A stretch of DNA of 64,000 nt from Candidatus Caenarcanales bacterium (GTDB lineage: Bacteria > Cyanobacteriota > Vampirovibrionia > 2-02-FULL-35-15). A program made the position numbers and the translations under genes. The stretch is taken from contig JAGVKQ010000020.1 of NCBI GenBank assembly GCA_020050435.1, positions 1 to 64,000 on the forward strand, written 5' to 3'. The notes under the pieces were generated by a model. That model ran no database searches and was not told where the DNA came from. It saw nothing but the letters and a program-made list of their open reading frames with translations. Shown in pieces: positions 16,621 through 24,977 of the stretch. Numbering within the stretch: the first letter of the stretch is position 1; every line of letters begins with the position of its first letter.

Positions 16621-16914
16621 ATGAAAAAGGTCATTGTTTCAATTATTTCTTTCGCACTAATATTTTGCACATTAAATACAGCAAGCGCACATACAAGTCA
16701 TACAAAAAAACCTAAACATAGCAAAGCTTGTAGAAAAGGTACAAATGTCTGCGTGAAAGCTGACACTACAGGAAAAACAACTAGTGAAGGACTTTTAGCA
16801 TGCATTAATTGCTGCACAAATGATACAAGAAGAATAAATTCTGAACCGTGTTTTAATTTTTGTATTGATCAATGTTCAGTAAAATTTAGTGGTATGACTG
16901 TTACGGGACAATGA
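16621..16914 (+). CDS. Secreted Cys-rich small protein
   Basis: A 97-residue precursor with a classic Sec signal peptide ending at ASA-H (cleavage after residue 23). The mature 74 residues are basic at first (HTSHTKKPKHSKACRKG) and hold eight cysteines at 37, 44, 61, 64, 65, 77, 81 and 85, including a CINCC motif. An even number suggests four disulphides or metal binding. I do not recognise the family. Candidates include a toxin-like or metal-binding secreted peptide, but no assignment is justified. Its stop codon lies in the first unit of an octamer-hairpin repeat. Confidence 0.7.
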   Translation: MKKVIVSIISFALIFCTLNTASAHTSHTKKPKHSKACRKGTNVCVKADTTGKTTSEGLLACINCCTNDTRRINSEPCFNFCIDQCSVKFSGMTVTGQ

Positions 16915-17084
16915 GCCTACGTTCCTACGAGCCAATGAGCCGATGAAGAACAAAGAACATTTTGAACCTATGAATTTTTAAACAATGTATACTCCTTTTC
17001 AAGATCACAAATTGTGATCTTGAACACATTAATTTCCTGTAATCATTTTTTCATAGGAACATAAGAACATAGGCACGTAGGCTC
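16913..17084. repeat. Octamer-phased hairpin repeat, copy 3, with nested palindrome
   Basis: Left arm: GAGCCTAC, GTTCCTAC, GAGCCAAT, GAGCCGAT then GAAGAAC. Right arm: TTC, ATAGGAAC, ATAAGAAC, ATAGGCAC, GTAGGCTC. The middle is longer than in the other copies and contains a separate 25-bp palindrome (TCAAGATCACAA, one base, TTGTGATCTTGA at 16999-17023). It lies between convergent genes, and its first unit overlaps the stop codon of the Cys-rich peptide gene. Confidence 0.85.
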
Positions 17085-17087
17085 AAT

Positions 17088-17351
17088 TTACACAATCCTC
17101 TTCCTACACACTGCACAAAATACTTTTAAATTATCTTTCTTGTAGAATCTGAAATCAGAATAATTCCTATCTTTTGCTGCATGCATTTTCCCATCAGCAA
17201 GTCCACGAATAAAAATATGAACGGTTTCTTTATGGCAAAAATCTATATCCTTAGGAAGCTGAAATTCCTCAGCTTTTTCTCTTTCAGGGAAGTCACTTTT
17301 TTTTAAAGCTAGTTTGATTTTGTTTATAAATGCTTTTAAGTAGTTAGCCAT
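17088..17351 (-). CDS. Unknown small protein with C-terminal CxxC
   Basis: An 87-residue soluble basic protein. The middle has DIDFCHKETVHIFIRGLADG and the end has VFCAVCRKRIV, so with the earlier Cys/His it could form a small zinc site. I do not recognise it. It ends 3 bp from octamer-hairpin copy 3 and is divergent from ilvB, whose probable promoter lies within about 40 bp of its start. Confidence 0.6.
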   Translation of the reverse strand: MANYLKAFINKIKLALKKSDFPEREKAEEFQLPKDIDFCHKETVHIFIRGLADGKMHAAKDRNYSDFRFYKKDNLKVFCAVCRKRIV

Positions 17352-17390
17352 AGTTTTAGAAAATAGTATTACATCTTCAGTGATATATAA

Positions 17391-17396
17391 TATAAT
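17391..17396 (+). promoter_or_regulatory. Candidate -10 hexamer of a leaderless ilvB transcript
   Basis: TATAAT ends 7 nt before the ilvB ATG at 17404; no Shine-Dalgarno is present. Transcription would begin at about the A of the start codon. Confidence 0.45.
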
Positions 17397-17403
17397 ATCT
17401 AAT

Positions 17404-19212
17404 ATGTCAGAAAATCAAAAAAATACAACAAAAATAAATGGTTCTCAAGCTCTTTTAAATTGCCTTGTTAATGAAGGTGTTAAAACAATTTTTGGTTATC
17501 CTGGTGGTGCAGTTCTTGGACTGTATGATGAACTCTTCAAAAGAGATGATATTAGTCACATTTTAGTTCGTCATGAACAATCTGCAGGATTTATGGCTGA
17601 TGGCTATGCCAGAATTACAGGAAAAGCAGGTGTAGTTCTTGCTACCAGCGGTCCAGGTGCTACAAATATAGTCACTAGTCTTTGTAATTCTCATATGGAT
17701 TCTATTCCTGTTATAGCACTTACTGGACAAGTACCTACTTATGGTCTTGGAAAAGATTTTTTTCAAGAAGCAGATATTACTGGAATTACTCTTCCTGTAG
17801 TAAAACACAGCTATCTAGTTCTTGAAGCTACTCAGATTCCAAAAACTGTTAGAAAAGCTTTTTTAATTTCCACGACAGGAAGACCAGGTCCTGTTCTTGT
17901 AGATTTACCTAAAGATGTCCTTGCCAAAACTTTTGAATATTCAGAAGGTATGGAAAACAAATTTACTCTTCCTGGCTATAAGCCCACTACTAAAGGAAAT
18001 TCTAAGCAGATTTCTACTGCAGCAAAAGCAATTGCAGAAGCCAAGAAACCTCTTTTATATATTGGTGGTGGAGTTATTTCTAGTGGTGCCTCAAAAGAAG
18101 TTTTGCAATTAGCTGAAGCATACTCTCTCCCTGTGGTTTGGACTGTTATGGGTAAAGGTGCTTTTCCTGATAATCATATTTTAAACTATGGAATGCTTGG
18201 CATGCATGGTTCTGCATATGCAAACTATGCTGTTCATGAATGTGATTTATTAATTGCAGTTGGTGTTAGATTTGATGATAGAGTTACAGGAAAACTTGAA
18301 ACATTTGCACCTGATGCTAAAGTTATTCACATAGATGTTGATCCAGCAGAAATTGGCAAAAACAGAAACATGAGAGATGTAATAGACATCCCTATCGTAG
18401 GAGATGCCAAGACTGTTTTATCTGAAATAAATACAAAGATTGATGAAAAAAAATGTAACACTGGAGATTGGATTAAGCAGCTTGAGGATTGGAAAAAACA
18501 ATATCCACTCGATGTTTCCAACCCTAAAGATCAGATTTCACCCCAACAAATTCTCCTTGCATTAAATAAACTTTGCAAAGATGCTATTTATACAGTAGAT
18601 GTTGGTCAGCACCAAATGTGGGCAGCACAATATCTTCAAATAGATAAACCACGTAAATGGTGCTCATCAAGCGGTCTTGGAGCTATGGGTTATGGTTTTC
18701 CTGCAGCACTTGGTTGTAAAGCAGCTGTTAAAGATATGGGCTTAGACACACCAGTAGTAGCTATTACTGGTGATGGTGGATTCCAGATGAATATTCAGGA
18801 ATTAGGAACGATGGTATCCCATGATCTGCCGGTAATCATTGTTTTATTTAATAATAATAATTTAGGAATGGTTCGCCAATGGCAAGAACTTTTCTATGAA
18901 AAACGCTATAGCTATATTGATTGGGGAATGGGAAATCCAGATTATGTAAAAGTAGCAGAAGCATATGGAATTAAAGGTATAAAGATTTCAAAACCCGGAG
19001 ACATCGAATCCGCGATCAAGACAGCCGTAGAGACTTGCCGCGGCAAGTCTGGGAAAGGAATCTTACTAGAATTTGAACTTCAGTATGAAGCTAACGTTTG
19101 GCCTATCGTTCCACCTGGTGGAAGTAGCCATGAGATGATGGGAATAAGTGAAAATACATTAAAAGAGAAACCAGCAAAAAAAGAAGAAATAGAGAAATTT
19201 CTTAAGAAGTAG
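17404..19212 (+). CDS. ilvB: Acetolactate synthase large subunit
   Basis: ThDP-dependent enzyme that condenses two pyruvates to acetolactate (or pyruvate plus 2-oxobutyrate) at the start of valine, leucine and isoleucine synthesis. The catalytic Glu lies in VRHEQSAGFMADGYAR, the FAD/central domain follows, and the ThDP motif is GDGGFQMN...NNNNLGM. The 602 residues are complete. About eight residues near 542-550 (ETCRGKSG) are encoded by a perfect 20-bp palindrome inserted in frame, where relatives run straight through. The frame is open to a GTG at 17380, but ATG 17404 follows a TATAAT. No ilvN or ilvC is adjacent. Confidence 0.95.
   Translation: MSENQKNTTKINGSQALLNCLVNEGVKTIFGYPGGAVLGLYDELFKRDDISHILVRHEQSAGFMADGYARITGKAGVVLATSGPGATNIVTSLCNSHMDSIPVIALTGQVPTYGLGKDFFQEADITGITLPVVKHSYLVLEATQIPKTVRKAFLISTTGRPGPVLVDLPKDVLAKTFEYSEGMENKFTLPGYKPTTKGNSKQISTAAKAIAEAKKPLLYIGGGVISSGASKEVLQLAEAYSLPVVWTVMGKGAFPDNHILNYGMLGMHGSAYANYAVHECDLLIAVGVRFDDRVTGKLETFAPDAKVIHIDVDPAEIGKNRNMRDVIDIPIVGDAKTVLSEINTKIDEKKCNTGDWIKQLEDWKKQYPLDVSNPKDQISPQQILLALNKLCKDAIYTVDVGQHQMWAAQYLQIDKPRKWCSSSGLGAMGYGFPAALGCKAAVKDMGLDTPVVAITGDGGFQMNIQELGTMVSHDLPVIIVLFNNNNLGMVRQWQELFYEKRYSYIDWGMGNPDYVKVAEAYGIKGIKISKPGDIESAIKTAVETCRGKSGKGILLEFELQYEANVWPIVPPGGSSHEMMGISENTLKEKPAKKEEIEKFLKK
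19031..19050. repeat. Short palindrome inserted in frame in ilvB
   Basis: Perfect 20-bp inverted repeat AGACTTGCCGCGGCAAGTCT preceded by GTAG, of the same type as the copies at 27675 and 37895. It encodes part of ETCRGKSG. Confidence 0.85.
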
Positions 19213-19242
19213 AGACATTATGTGCCAGGTATTCTCAAAAAA

Positions 19243-19572
19243 TTAAATAGCTACGATGTGAAATTTTTTACCATTCACTCTTTGATCTTGAATAAATGGT
19301 GAAATAAAGTGAGTAAAATGTTTATTCGTTTCAGCTAAGTAAGATTCTGGAGAGTTATTATCACCTGGGTCATTTGGAAGCCTAACACTAACATTAAACC
19401 CATCATCGACTTTAGTAATTTCTACAATCTCAACACCAAGAGCTTTAAAGTGAGAATTAGACTGGGCATATGCTTTAAGCTTTTCTTCTGGTGATTTAGT
19501 GTCCCACATCATATGAAGTAGTTGTTGTGCAGCTCCTCCGACTATTTGACTAGATCTTAAATTTAAAATCAT
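19243..19572 (-). CDS. Unknown small soluble protein
   Basis: A 109-residue protein with a good ribosome site (AAGGAG, 6 nt before the ATG at 19572). It has an N-terminal helix region (GGAAQQLLHMMWD) and then alternating strands (VEIVEITKVDDGFNVSVRLP), ending with a hydrophobic strand FHIVAI. No signal or TM helix. Not recognised. It is convergent with ilvB, with 30 bp between the stops. Confidence 0.68.
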   Translation of the reverse strand: MILNLRSSQIVGGAAQQLLHMMWDTKSPEEKLKAYAQSNSHFKALGVEIVEITKVDDGFNVSVRLPNDPGDNNSPESYLAETNKHFTHFISPFIQDQRVNGKKFHIVAI

Positions 19573-19780
19573 TTATAACTCCTTCTATAAATTAAGAATC
19601 TTTAGTTTAAAAACGTAAAATACTAGAAATTTATTCCTTAATCTAAATTAAGAGTTCATCCCCACTATGTAAAGTCAATTATAAAAACAATATTAAGCTC
19701 CCTTAAACACCTATATATGTGTTTATAATATTACCTATATTAATGCTCTTGTTCTATATTTAATACTTTAATTTAGAAAT

Positions 19781-19791
19781 ATATTTAAGGA
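19781..19791 (+). promoter_or_regulatory. Shared 11-mer with ribosome-binding site, copy 3
   Basis: ATATTTAAGGA lies 13 nt before ATG 19805 (10 nt before the TTG at 19802). Identical to copies at 12436 and 15161. Confidence 0.4.
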
Positions 19792-19804
19792 TAATAAACA
19801 GTTG

Positions 19805-20863
19805 ATGTCAAATCCAATACAAGGATCATCACAGAGTGGTCAAGCTCCTAATGCAGGCCTACGAAAAGAGCTGCCTGCAGGGGATGCAAGTAATACTGAT
19901 CCGAATGCATCTACAGCTACAATTATTCCGAAAAAACGTTTAAGTGGTGGTGAATCTTTAAATATAAAAAATCCTATTTTAAAATACGGTGTGGATTTTG
20001 CTTATAACCCTAATGATGCCTTAGATACGGTAAATAGAATTGGAAATTTAATAAGTGCTATTCCAAACTTTTTTGGTGCAGTTTTTGCAGCTTTTGGAAT
20101 TCTTCAAATGGAAGAAGAAAACACAGAAAGAATTTATGGTACAGCAGGCAAGGTAAGTACAATAACTAGAGGTATAACAGGAGCTATTGATAATGTAAGG
20201 AAAGGAAATCCTTTACCTTTCATCGGATCAATTTTAGAAATTCCAACTGCATTAACTTCAAGCGGTTTTTATCTATGGCTAAGAAGAGGCTTTCCTCAGT
20301 CTATAAGACAAATTCAATCAATATTAAAGAATAGAGTTGTTTCAGTTAAAACCTTAGCAGGTGAAGTATTAGAAACGACAGGACATGAATGGGGAAATCT
20401 AAGCCTTGGATTAAAAGAAAGAGTAATGGTTTCTTTTAAAGAATTAGGAAAAATATTTAAAGAGATTGTTACAAATCCACGGGGAAAAGATCCAAATAAA
20501 TCTGATAAGGGAAATGAAGCTATTATCAATTCTAGATTTATGCTAGCTATGTCTACTTTACAATTTACTGGTCCATTAATTGCACCATTTCATGAAAAAC
20601 TAGGAGACCTTGATAGAAATACTGGTGGAATAGGTGTAGATTTTGGCTATATGCGAGAGGAAAATAAAAACTATAAAACATGCGGTCGATTCTGGGTAGG
20701 TTCTGCAATATTTGATTTTGCAAAAATGACGATTGAAAATGAAAGATTGAAAGGATTATTTCACCATACCTCTGTCTTTTTAGACCCTCTAGCTGCAATA
20801 TTTGAAAGTAGGGGGAATTTTGATACTAAAGAAGATGAAGCTTCTCACACTCAGCCAACTTAA
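19805..20863 (+). CDS. Unknown protein with amphipathic/hydrophobic segments
   Basis: A 352-residue protein from ATG 19805 (a TTG at 19802 is also possible). The first 50 residues are polar and low in complexity (SNPIQGSSQSGQAPNAG), without a signal peptide. Later come hydrophobic or amphipathic stretches (GNLISAIPNFFGAVFAAFGI, FIGSILEIPTALTSSGFYLW) and a conserved-looking end with GRFWVGSAIFDFAKM. Layout and position suggest a pair with the next gene, 85 bp downstream. A membrane-associated structural or effector role is conceivable, but there is no recognised domain. Confidence 0.7.
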   Translation: MSNPIQGSSQSGQAPNAGLRKELPAGDASNTDPNASTATIIPKKRLSGGESLNIKNPILKYGVDFAYNPNDALDTVNRIGNLISAIPNFFGAVFAAFGILQMEEENTERIYGTAGKVSTITRGITGAIDNVRKGNPLPFIGSILEIPTALTSSGFYLWLRRGFPQSIRQIQSILKNRVVSVKTLAGEVLETTGHEWGNLSLGLKERVMVSFKELGKIFKEIVTNPRGKDPNKSDKGNEAIINSRFMLAMSTLQFTGPLIAPFHEKLGDLDRNTGGIGVDFGYMREENKNYKTCGRFWVGSAIFDFAKMTIENERLKGLFHHTSVFLDPLAAIFESRGNFDTKEDEASHTQPT

Positions 20864-20948
20864 TGCTTGTAATTCACAAGAGGAAGAAATATAATATTAC
20901 AAATTATTCAAAGATGAGTATTTAGTGAATATTAAAAAAAATAACTAA

Positions 20949-22043
20949 ATGCCATTAAATTCTAATACCGTTTCAGGCCATAATGGGAATACTCCAGTAT
21001 TAACATCGAAGCCAAGAACTTTTGCAAGAAAAACACTTGATGGTGGAAATATAGGCATAAATGGATTGGCTGCTGGAGCAAAATTACTCTCTGCAACAAA
21101 TGAATTGCTAGGTTTAAATTGGGCTGTTGGAAATACATTAAAAACAGGTGGAGAACTAATCACAAGAGGAGCATTAATAGGACAAGCTGGATTAGGATTG
21201 TTTGATGCTACTGTAGAAAAGAAAAATGCCCCTGCTATGGTAGGTCAGGGATTAGAAATAGGTTTAGTTTTAAGTGCTGCAGATGGGGAAAAATGGCTAT
21301 ATAGAGGGATTTCACAAGCATTATTAAATATTTCATCCCCCATCGTTAAAGCTTATGAAATCTTTAAAAAAGCAATTGGCGAAAGTCCTAACAATTCTTA
21401 CTATGGAGATTATGATAACCTTTCAAAAGAAACTTCAGTAGGAAAAGCTCTCCAAGAAAGTATTGTTATTCCATTCAAAGCGTATGGAAAAAATATGGTA
21501 GAGCTAATAAAAAACCCTGTTTTAATTAAAAAAAATATGACCTATGCTTTATCACTTACTTCTACCTTGATGGGAGCTGGAGGTGCATTGGGATTAACTG
21601 CATACAAAGGAGTAGCTTCTTTTGTTAGGTTTTTAGGTGCAGTTCCTACAGATATTGTGTATGCTTTAATGGGACATCATGTTGAAACTAGCTATAATCC
21701 AAAAGATAAACTTGACATAAAAAAAATGTTTGATTTTTCTTCTTATTTAGGATGGGCAGGAAAATTATGGCTTGTCCCGGGATTACTTGATCCTCTTAAA
21801 CGATTGCCTAGTTTTGAAAGTATAATAGAACCTCTAACTGACATTGCTGATGCTTTTGACAGATGTGCTTCAGCATTCTATCAAGCAAGTTTATTCTCTA
21901 CAAAGGCAGCCACTGAAGAAGTTACTACTCCATCAGAAACTGCTACTAATGAAACTAAACCTCAGGCTCAACAACCAGCTCAAGCTGCTAGTAGACAAAA
22001 TCCTACTCAGGTTAGAGAATTGCAAACTGCATATGGCAGGTAA
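20949..22043 (+). CDS. Unknown protein, possible distant relative of the upstream gene
   Basis: A 364-residue protein of the same size and style as its upstream neighbour. It has a polar N-terminus, Gly/Ala-rich semi-hydrophobic segments (LNGLAAGAKLLS-like, SLTSTLMGAGGALGLTAYKG), a late segment FSSYLGWAGKLWLVPGLLDP, and a Gln/Ala/Thr-rich tail. No signal peptide or known domain is visible. The ATG lacks a Shine-Dalgarno. Similarity to the upstream protein is of layout only; a profile comparison would be needed to claim homology. Confidence 0.7.
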   Translation: MPLNSNTVSGHNGNTPVLTSKPRTFARKTLDGGNIGINGLAAGAKLLSATNELLGLNWAVGNTLKTGGELITRGALIGQAGLGLFDATVEKKNAPAMVGQGLEIGLVLSAADGEKWLYRGISQALLNISSPIVKAYEIFKKAIGESPNNSYYGDYDNLSKETSVGKALQESIVIPFKAYGKNMVELIKNPVLIKKNMTYALSLTSTLMGAGGALGLTAYKGVASFVRFLGAVPTDIVYALMGHHVETSYNPKDKLDIKKMFDFSSYLGWAGKLWLVPGLLDPLKRLPSFESIIEPLTDIADAFDRCASAFYQASLFSTKAATEEVTTPSETATNETKPQAQQPAQAASRQNPTQVRELQTAYGR

Positions 22044-22086
22044 TGGACACAGTTAATATCTTTTAGACTACAAAGCAGATTGGCAT

Positions 22087-22092
22087 TATAAT
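22087..22092 (+). promoter_or_regulatory. Candidate -10 hexamer for polA
   Basis: TATAAT ends 14 nt before the polA ATG at 22107, which has no Shine-Dalgarno, so the 5' leader would be about 7 nt. Confidence 0.4.
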
Positions 22093-22106
22093 TAGTTTGG
22101 TTTAAA

Positions 22107-24977
22107 ATGTCAGACTCACCAAACAACACCATAATTCTCATTGATGCTCCAAACCTTGCATTTAGAATGTTTTTTGCAATGGAAAGAACAAATATGCGAA
22201 CCTTAGGTGGAACTCCGACCTGGGCTGTATATGGTTTCTTTAAAGCGATTTTTGATCTTCTAGACAGAGTAAAACCAAAAGCCATAGCAGCAGCATATGA
22301 CTGTAAAGAGCCTACTTTTCGCCATATAGAGTATGTAGAGTATAAAGCTAATCGCCCTGATGAAATGCCTGAAGAACTCCAAGTCCAATGGCCTCATATA
22401 AGAGAAGGCTTAGAGGCATTTGAAATCCCTATTTATGAACTTCCTGGATATGAAGCAGATGATGTTATAGGAACACTTGCTGTAAAAGCAGCCAATGAAG
22501 GTACTAATGTTTTAATTCTCACTGGTGATAGAGATGCTTTTCAGCTAGTAAATGACAAAATAAAAATTCTTGTTCCATCTAAAGGTGAACTTATAGAATA
22601 TGACAGAAATCAAGTTTTTGAATACTGGAATATATGGCCTGAGCAAGTCATAGACTTTAAAGCACTTGCAGGTGATACCTCTGACAATATTCCAGGAATT
22701 AAAGGCATTGGAGAAAAGACTGCCGCTAAGCTACTAGCTGAATATGGCACATTAGAAAACATTTTTAAAAACACAGATAAGATTTCACAAAAAGCTCTAA
22801 AAGAAAGACTATCTACAGGGGTCAAGAGTGCTCAGTTATCAAAAAGACTTGCCACCATATTACTGAATGTCCCTATAGATGTAGATCTTCACGATGCCCA
22901 CTTAAATATTCCTGAAATGGAAAGATTAAATACATTCTTGAAAAAGTTTGAATTTAATAGCTTTGTAAAAAGATTGCCAACGATACTTACAAAATTTAAT
23001 GGTGGTGAAAGCAGTAATGGTAATTCACAAATCACCTCTACTGAAACAAAACCAACATCACCACACACAACATCAAATGGACAAATACAATTGTTTAATA
23101 CAGCCATAGAAGAAAAAGACGGTTCAGAAGATTTAAAATTACCAGATATAGATTTCAAAACTATAAGTACTGAAAAAGAATTAGAAGATTTAATTCAAGT
23201 TTTAAATACAAAAAAAAACATTTGCATTGATCTTGAAACAACATCAGTGGATACAATGACCTGTGAAATAGTGGGCATAAGTCTTTCCTATTTTGAATCA
23301 GAAGAAAATGAATTCAATAAGTGTAAAGAAATAAAGAGTGCTTACATTCCTGTTGGTCATCATCACGGGATTCAACTAGAGAAACAACTTGTTTTAAGCA
23401 AGTTAAAAGAGATTCTGGAAGATAGAAATAAAACAAAATTTGCTCAAAACTGCAAGTTCGAACATAAGATTTTAAAAAGGCATGGAATAGATCTGGGTGA
23501 AAACATTTATGACACTATGCTAGCCAGCTATGTCTCAAACCCTGATGAAAAGCATGGCTTAAAAGATCAAACAGCTAAAATCCTTGGCTTTAGAATGACT
23601 AAAATTGATGAGTTAATAGGCACAGGAAAGAAACAGCTTTCAATGGCAGATATAGACATAGAAAAAGTATCTCCTTATGCTTGTGCAGATGCTAACTACA
23701 CTTTAGATTTAGCTAAATACTATAAAGCTAACATGCCTGAAAGTTTAAAAAAAGTTTTAGATGAAATCGATGATCCTCTTGTCCCTGCTCTTGCAAAGAT
23801 GGAATTAAACGGTGTAAAAATAGATGTTCAATTCTTAAGAGAGCTTTCAGAAGAAATAAAAAAACGCGTCAGAGAACTTGAAGAAAATATCTTCAGCATA
23901 GCTAAAGAGCCATTTAACATAAACTCACCACAACAATTAGGAAAAGTTTTATTTGATAGATTGGGAATGGAAAGCGAAGGTAAGTTCACAAAGACAGGGC
24001 AGTATGCCACAGATGCAGAGACTCTTGAAAAACTTTCAGAAGAAGATAAAACAGGAATAGTTAAAAATATCCTTGAATACAGACAATTAAGCAAATTAGT
24101 TTCTACTTATACAGACTCACTTCCAGAGCAGCTAAATAAAGAAACTGGAAAGATACACTGTGATTTCAACCAAACCATTACTTCTACAGGAAGACTTAGC
24201 TCCAGCAATCCAAATCTTCAAAACATTCCTATTAGATCAGACTACGGAAGAAAAATCAGAAAAGCATTTATTTCCAGCTTTGATGATGGTTTTTTACTAA
24301 GTGCTGATTATTCCCAGATAGAGTTACGAGTTTTAGCTCATATGACTGAAGATCCTGTTTTAATAAAAGCATTTAAAGAAGGTGAAGATATTCACAAACG
24401 TACAGCCATGGAAATCTATGGGGTAAGCGATAAAGAAATCACATCTGAGATGCGCTCTTATGGAAAGACATTAAACTTTGCACTTATTTATCAGCAGGGA
24501 GCTTTTGCTACTGCAAGACAACTAGATATTTCTCAGAAGGAAGCACAGGAGTTTATAGATAAATATTTCGCTTCATTTAAAGAAGTAAAACCATTTTTTG
24601 AAAATCTTTTACACCAAGCTAAAGAAAAAGGCTATGTAGAAACCATTTACGGAAGAAGAAGATATTTCAAGAACTTAAATGTAAGAAATAAAGGTCTGGT
24701 TCGTGAAGACGAAAGAGCGGCTTGTAATTCTCCACTTCAGGGCACAGCAGCAGACATAATGAAACTGGCAATGATTAGAGTTCACAAAGAGTTAATTGAA
24801 AAAGACTTTAAATCAAAACTTATTTTGCAGGTACACGATGAACTGGTACTAGATGTTCACCCAGAAGAAAAAGAAAAAGTAGAAAAGCTTGTTTTGTCTG
24901 GAATGGAATTAGATCAACCCCTAAAAATCCCATTGGTAGTGGATTTTGCATGGGGTAAAAACTGGTATGAGTGTTGA
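22107..24977 (+). CDS. polA: DNA polymerase I
   Basis: Repair and Okazaki-fragment polymerase of 956 residues with all three domains. The 5'-3' exonuclease (about 1-290) has IDAPNLAFRMFF, LTGDRDAFQLV and GDTSDNIPGIKGIGEKTA. The 3'-5' exonuclease (about 350-540) keeps its acidic residues (CIDLETTSVD, and DAN in PYACADANYTLD), so proofreading is likely. The polymerase part has DYSQIELRVLAHM, the fingers helix with RSYGKTLNFALIY, and VHDELVLDVHPEE. A Thr/Ser-rich linker (about 292-330) separates the first two. The last codons overlap the thiL start as TGATG, so thiL is translationally coupled. Confidence 0.97.
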   Translation: MSDSPNNTIILIDAPNLAFRMFFAMERTNMRTLGGTPTWAVYGFFKAIFDLLDRVKPKAIAAAYDCKEPTFRHIEYVEYKANRPDEMPEELQVQWPHIREGLEAFEIPIYELPGYEADDVIGTLAVKAANEGTNVLILTGDRDAFQLVNDKIKILVPSKGELIEYDRNQVFEYWNIWPEQVIDFKALAGDTSDNIPGIKGIGEKTAAKLLAEYGTLENIFKNTDKISQKALKERLSTGVKSAQLSKRLATILLNVPIDVDLHDAHLNIPEMERLNTFLKKFEFNSFVKRLPTILTKFNGGESSNGNSQITSTETKPTSPHTTSNGQIQLFNTAIEEKDGSEDLKLPDIDFKTISTEKELEDLIQVLNTKKNICIDLETTSVDTMTCEIVGISLSYFESEENEFNKCKEIKSAYIPVGHHHGIQLEKQLVLSKLKEILEDRNKTKFAQNCKFEHKILKRHGIDLGENIYDTMLASYVSNPDEKHGLKDQTAKILGFRMTKIDELIGTGKKQLSMADIDIEKVSPYACADANYTLDLAKYYKANMPESLKKVLDEIDDPLVPALAKMELNGVKIDVQFLRELSEEIKKRVRELEENIFSIAKEPFNINSPQQLGKVLFDRLGMESEGKFTKTGQYATDAETLEKLSEEDKTGIVKNILEYRQLSKLVSTYTDSLPEQLNKETGKIHCDFNQTITSTGRLSSSNPNLQNIPIRSDYGRKIRKAFISSFDDGFLLSADYSQIELRVLAHMTEDPVLIKAFKEGEDIHKRTAMEIYGVSDKEITSEMRSYGKTLNFALIYQQGAFATARQLDISQKEAQEFIDKYFASFKEVKPFFENLLHQAKEKGYVETIYGRRRYFKNLNVRNKGLVREDERAACNSPLQGTAADIMKLAMIRVHKELIEKDFKSKLILQVHDELVLDVHPEEKEKVEKLVLSGMELDQPLKIPLVVDFAWGKNWYEC

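Noticed and set aside
7786-17084. CRISPR array in the short regular repeats
   Set aside because: The units are 8 bp with no spacers and form inverted arms. No cas genes are present.
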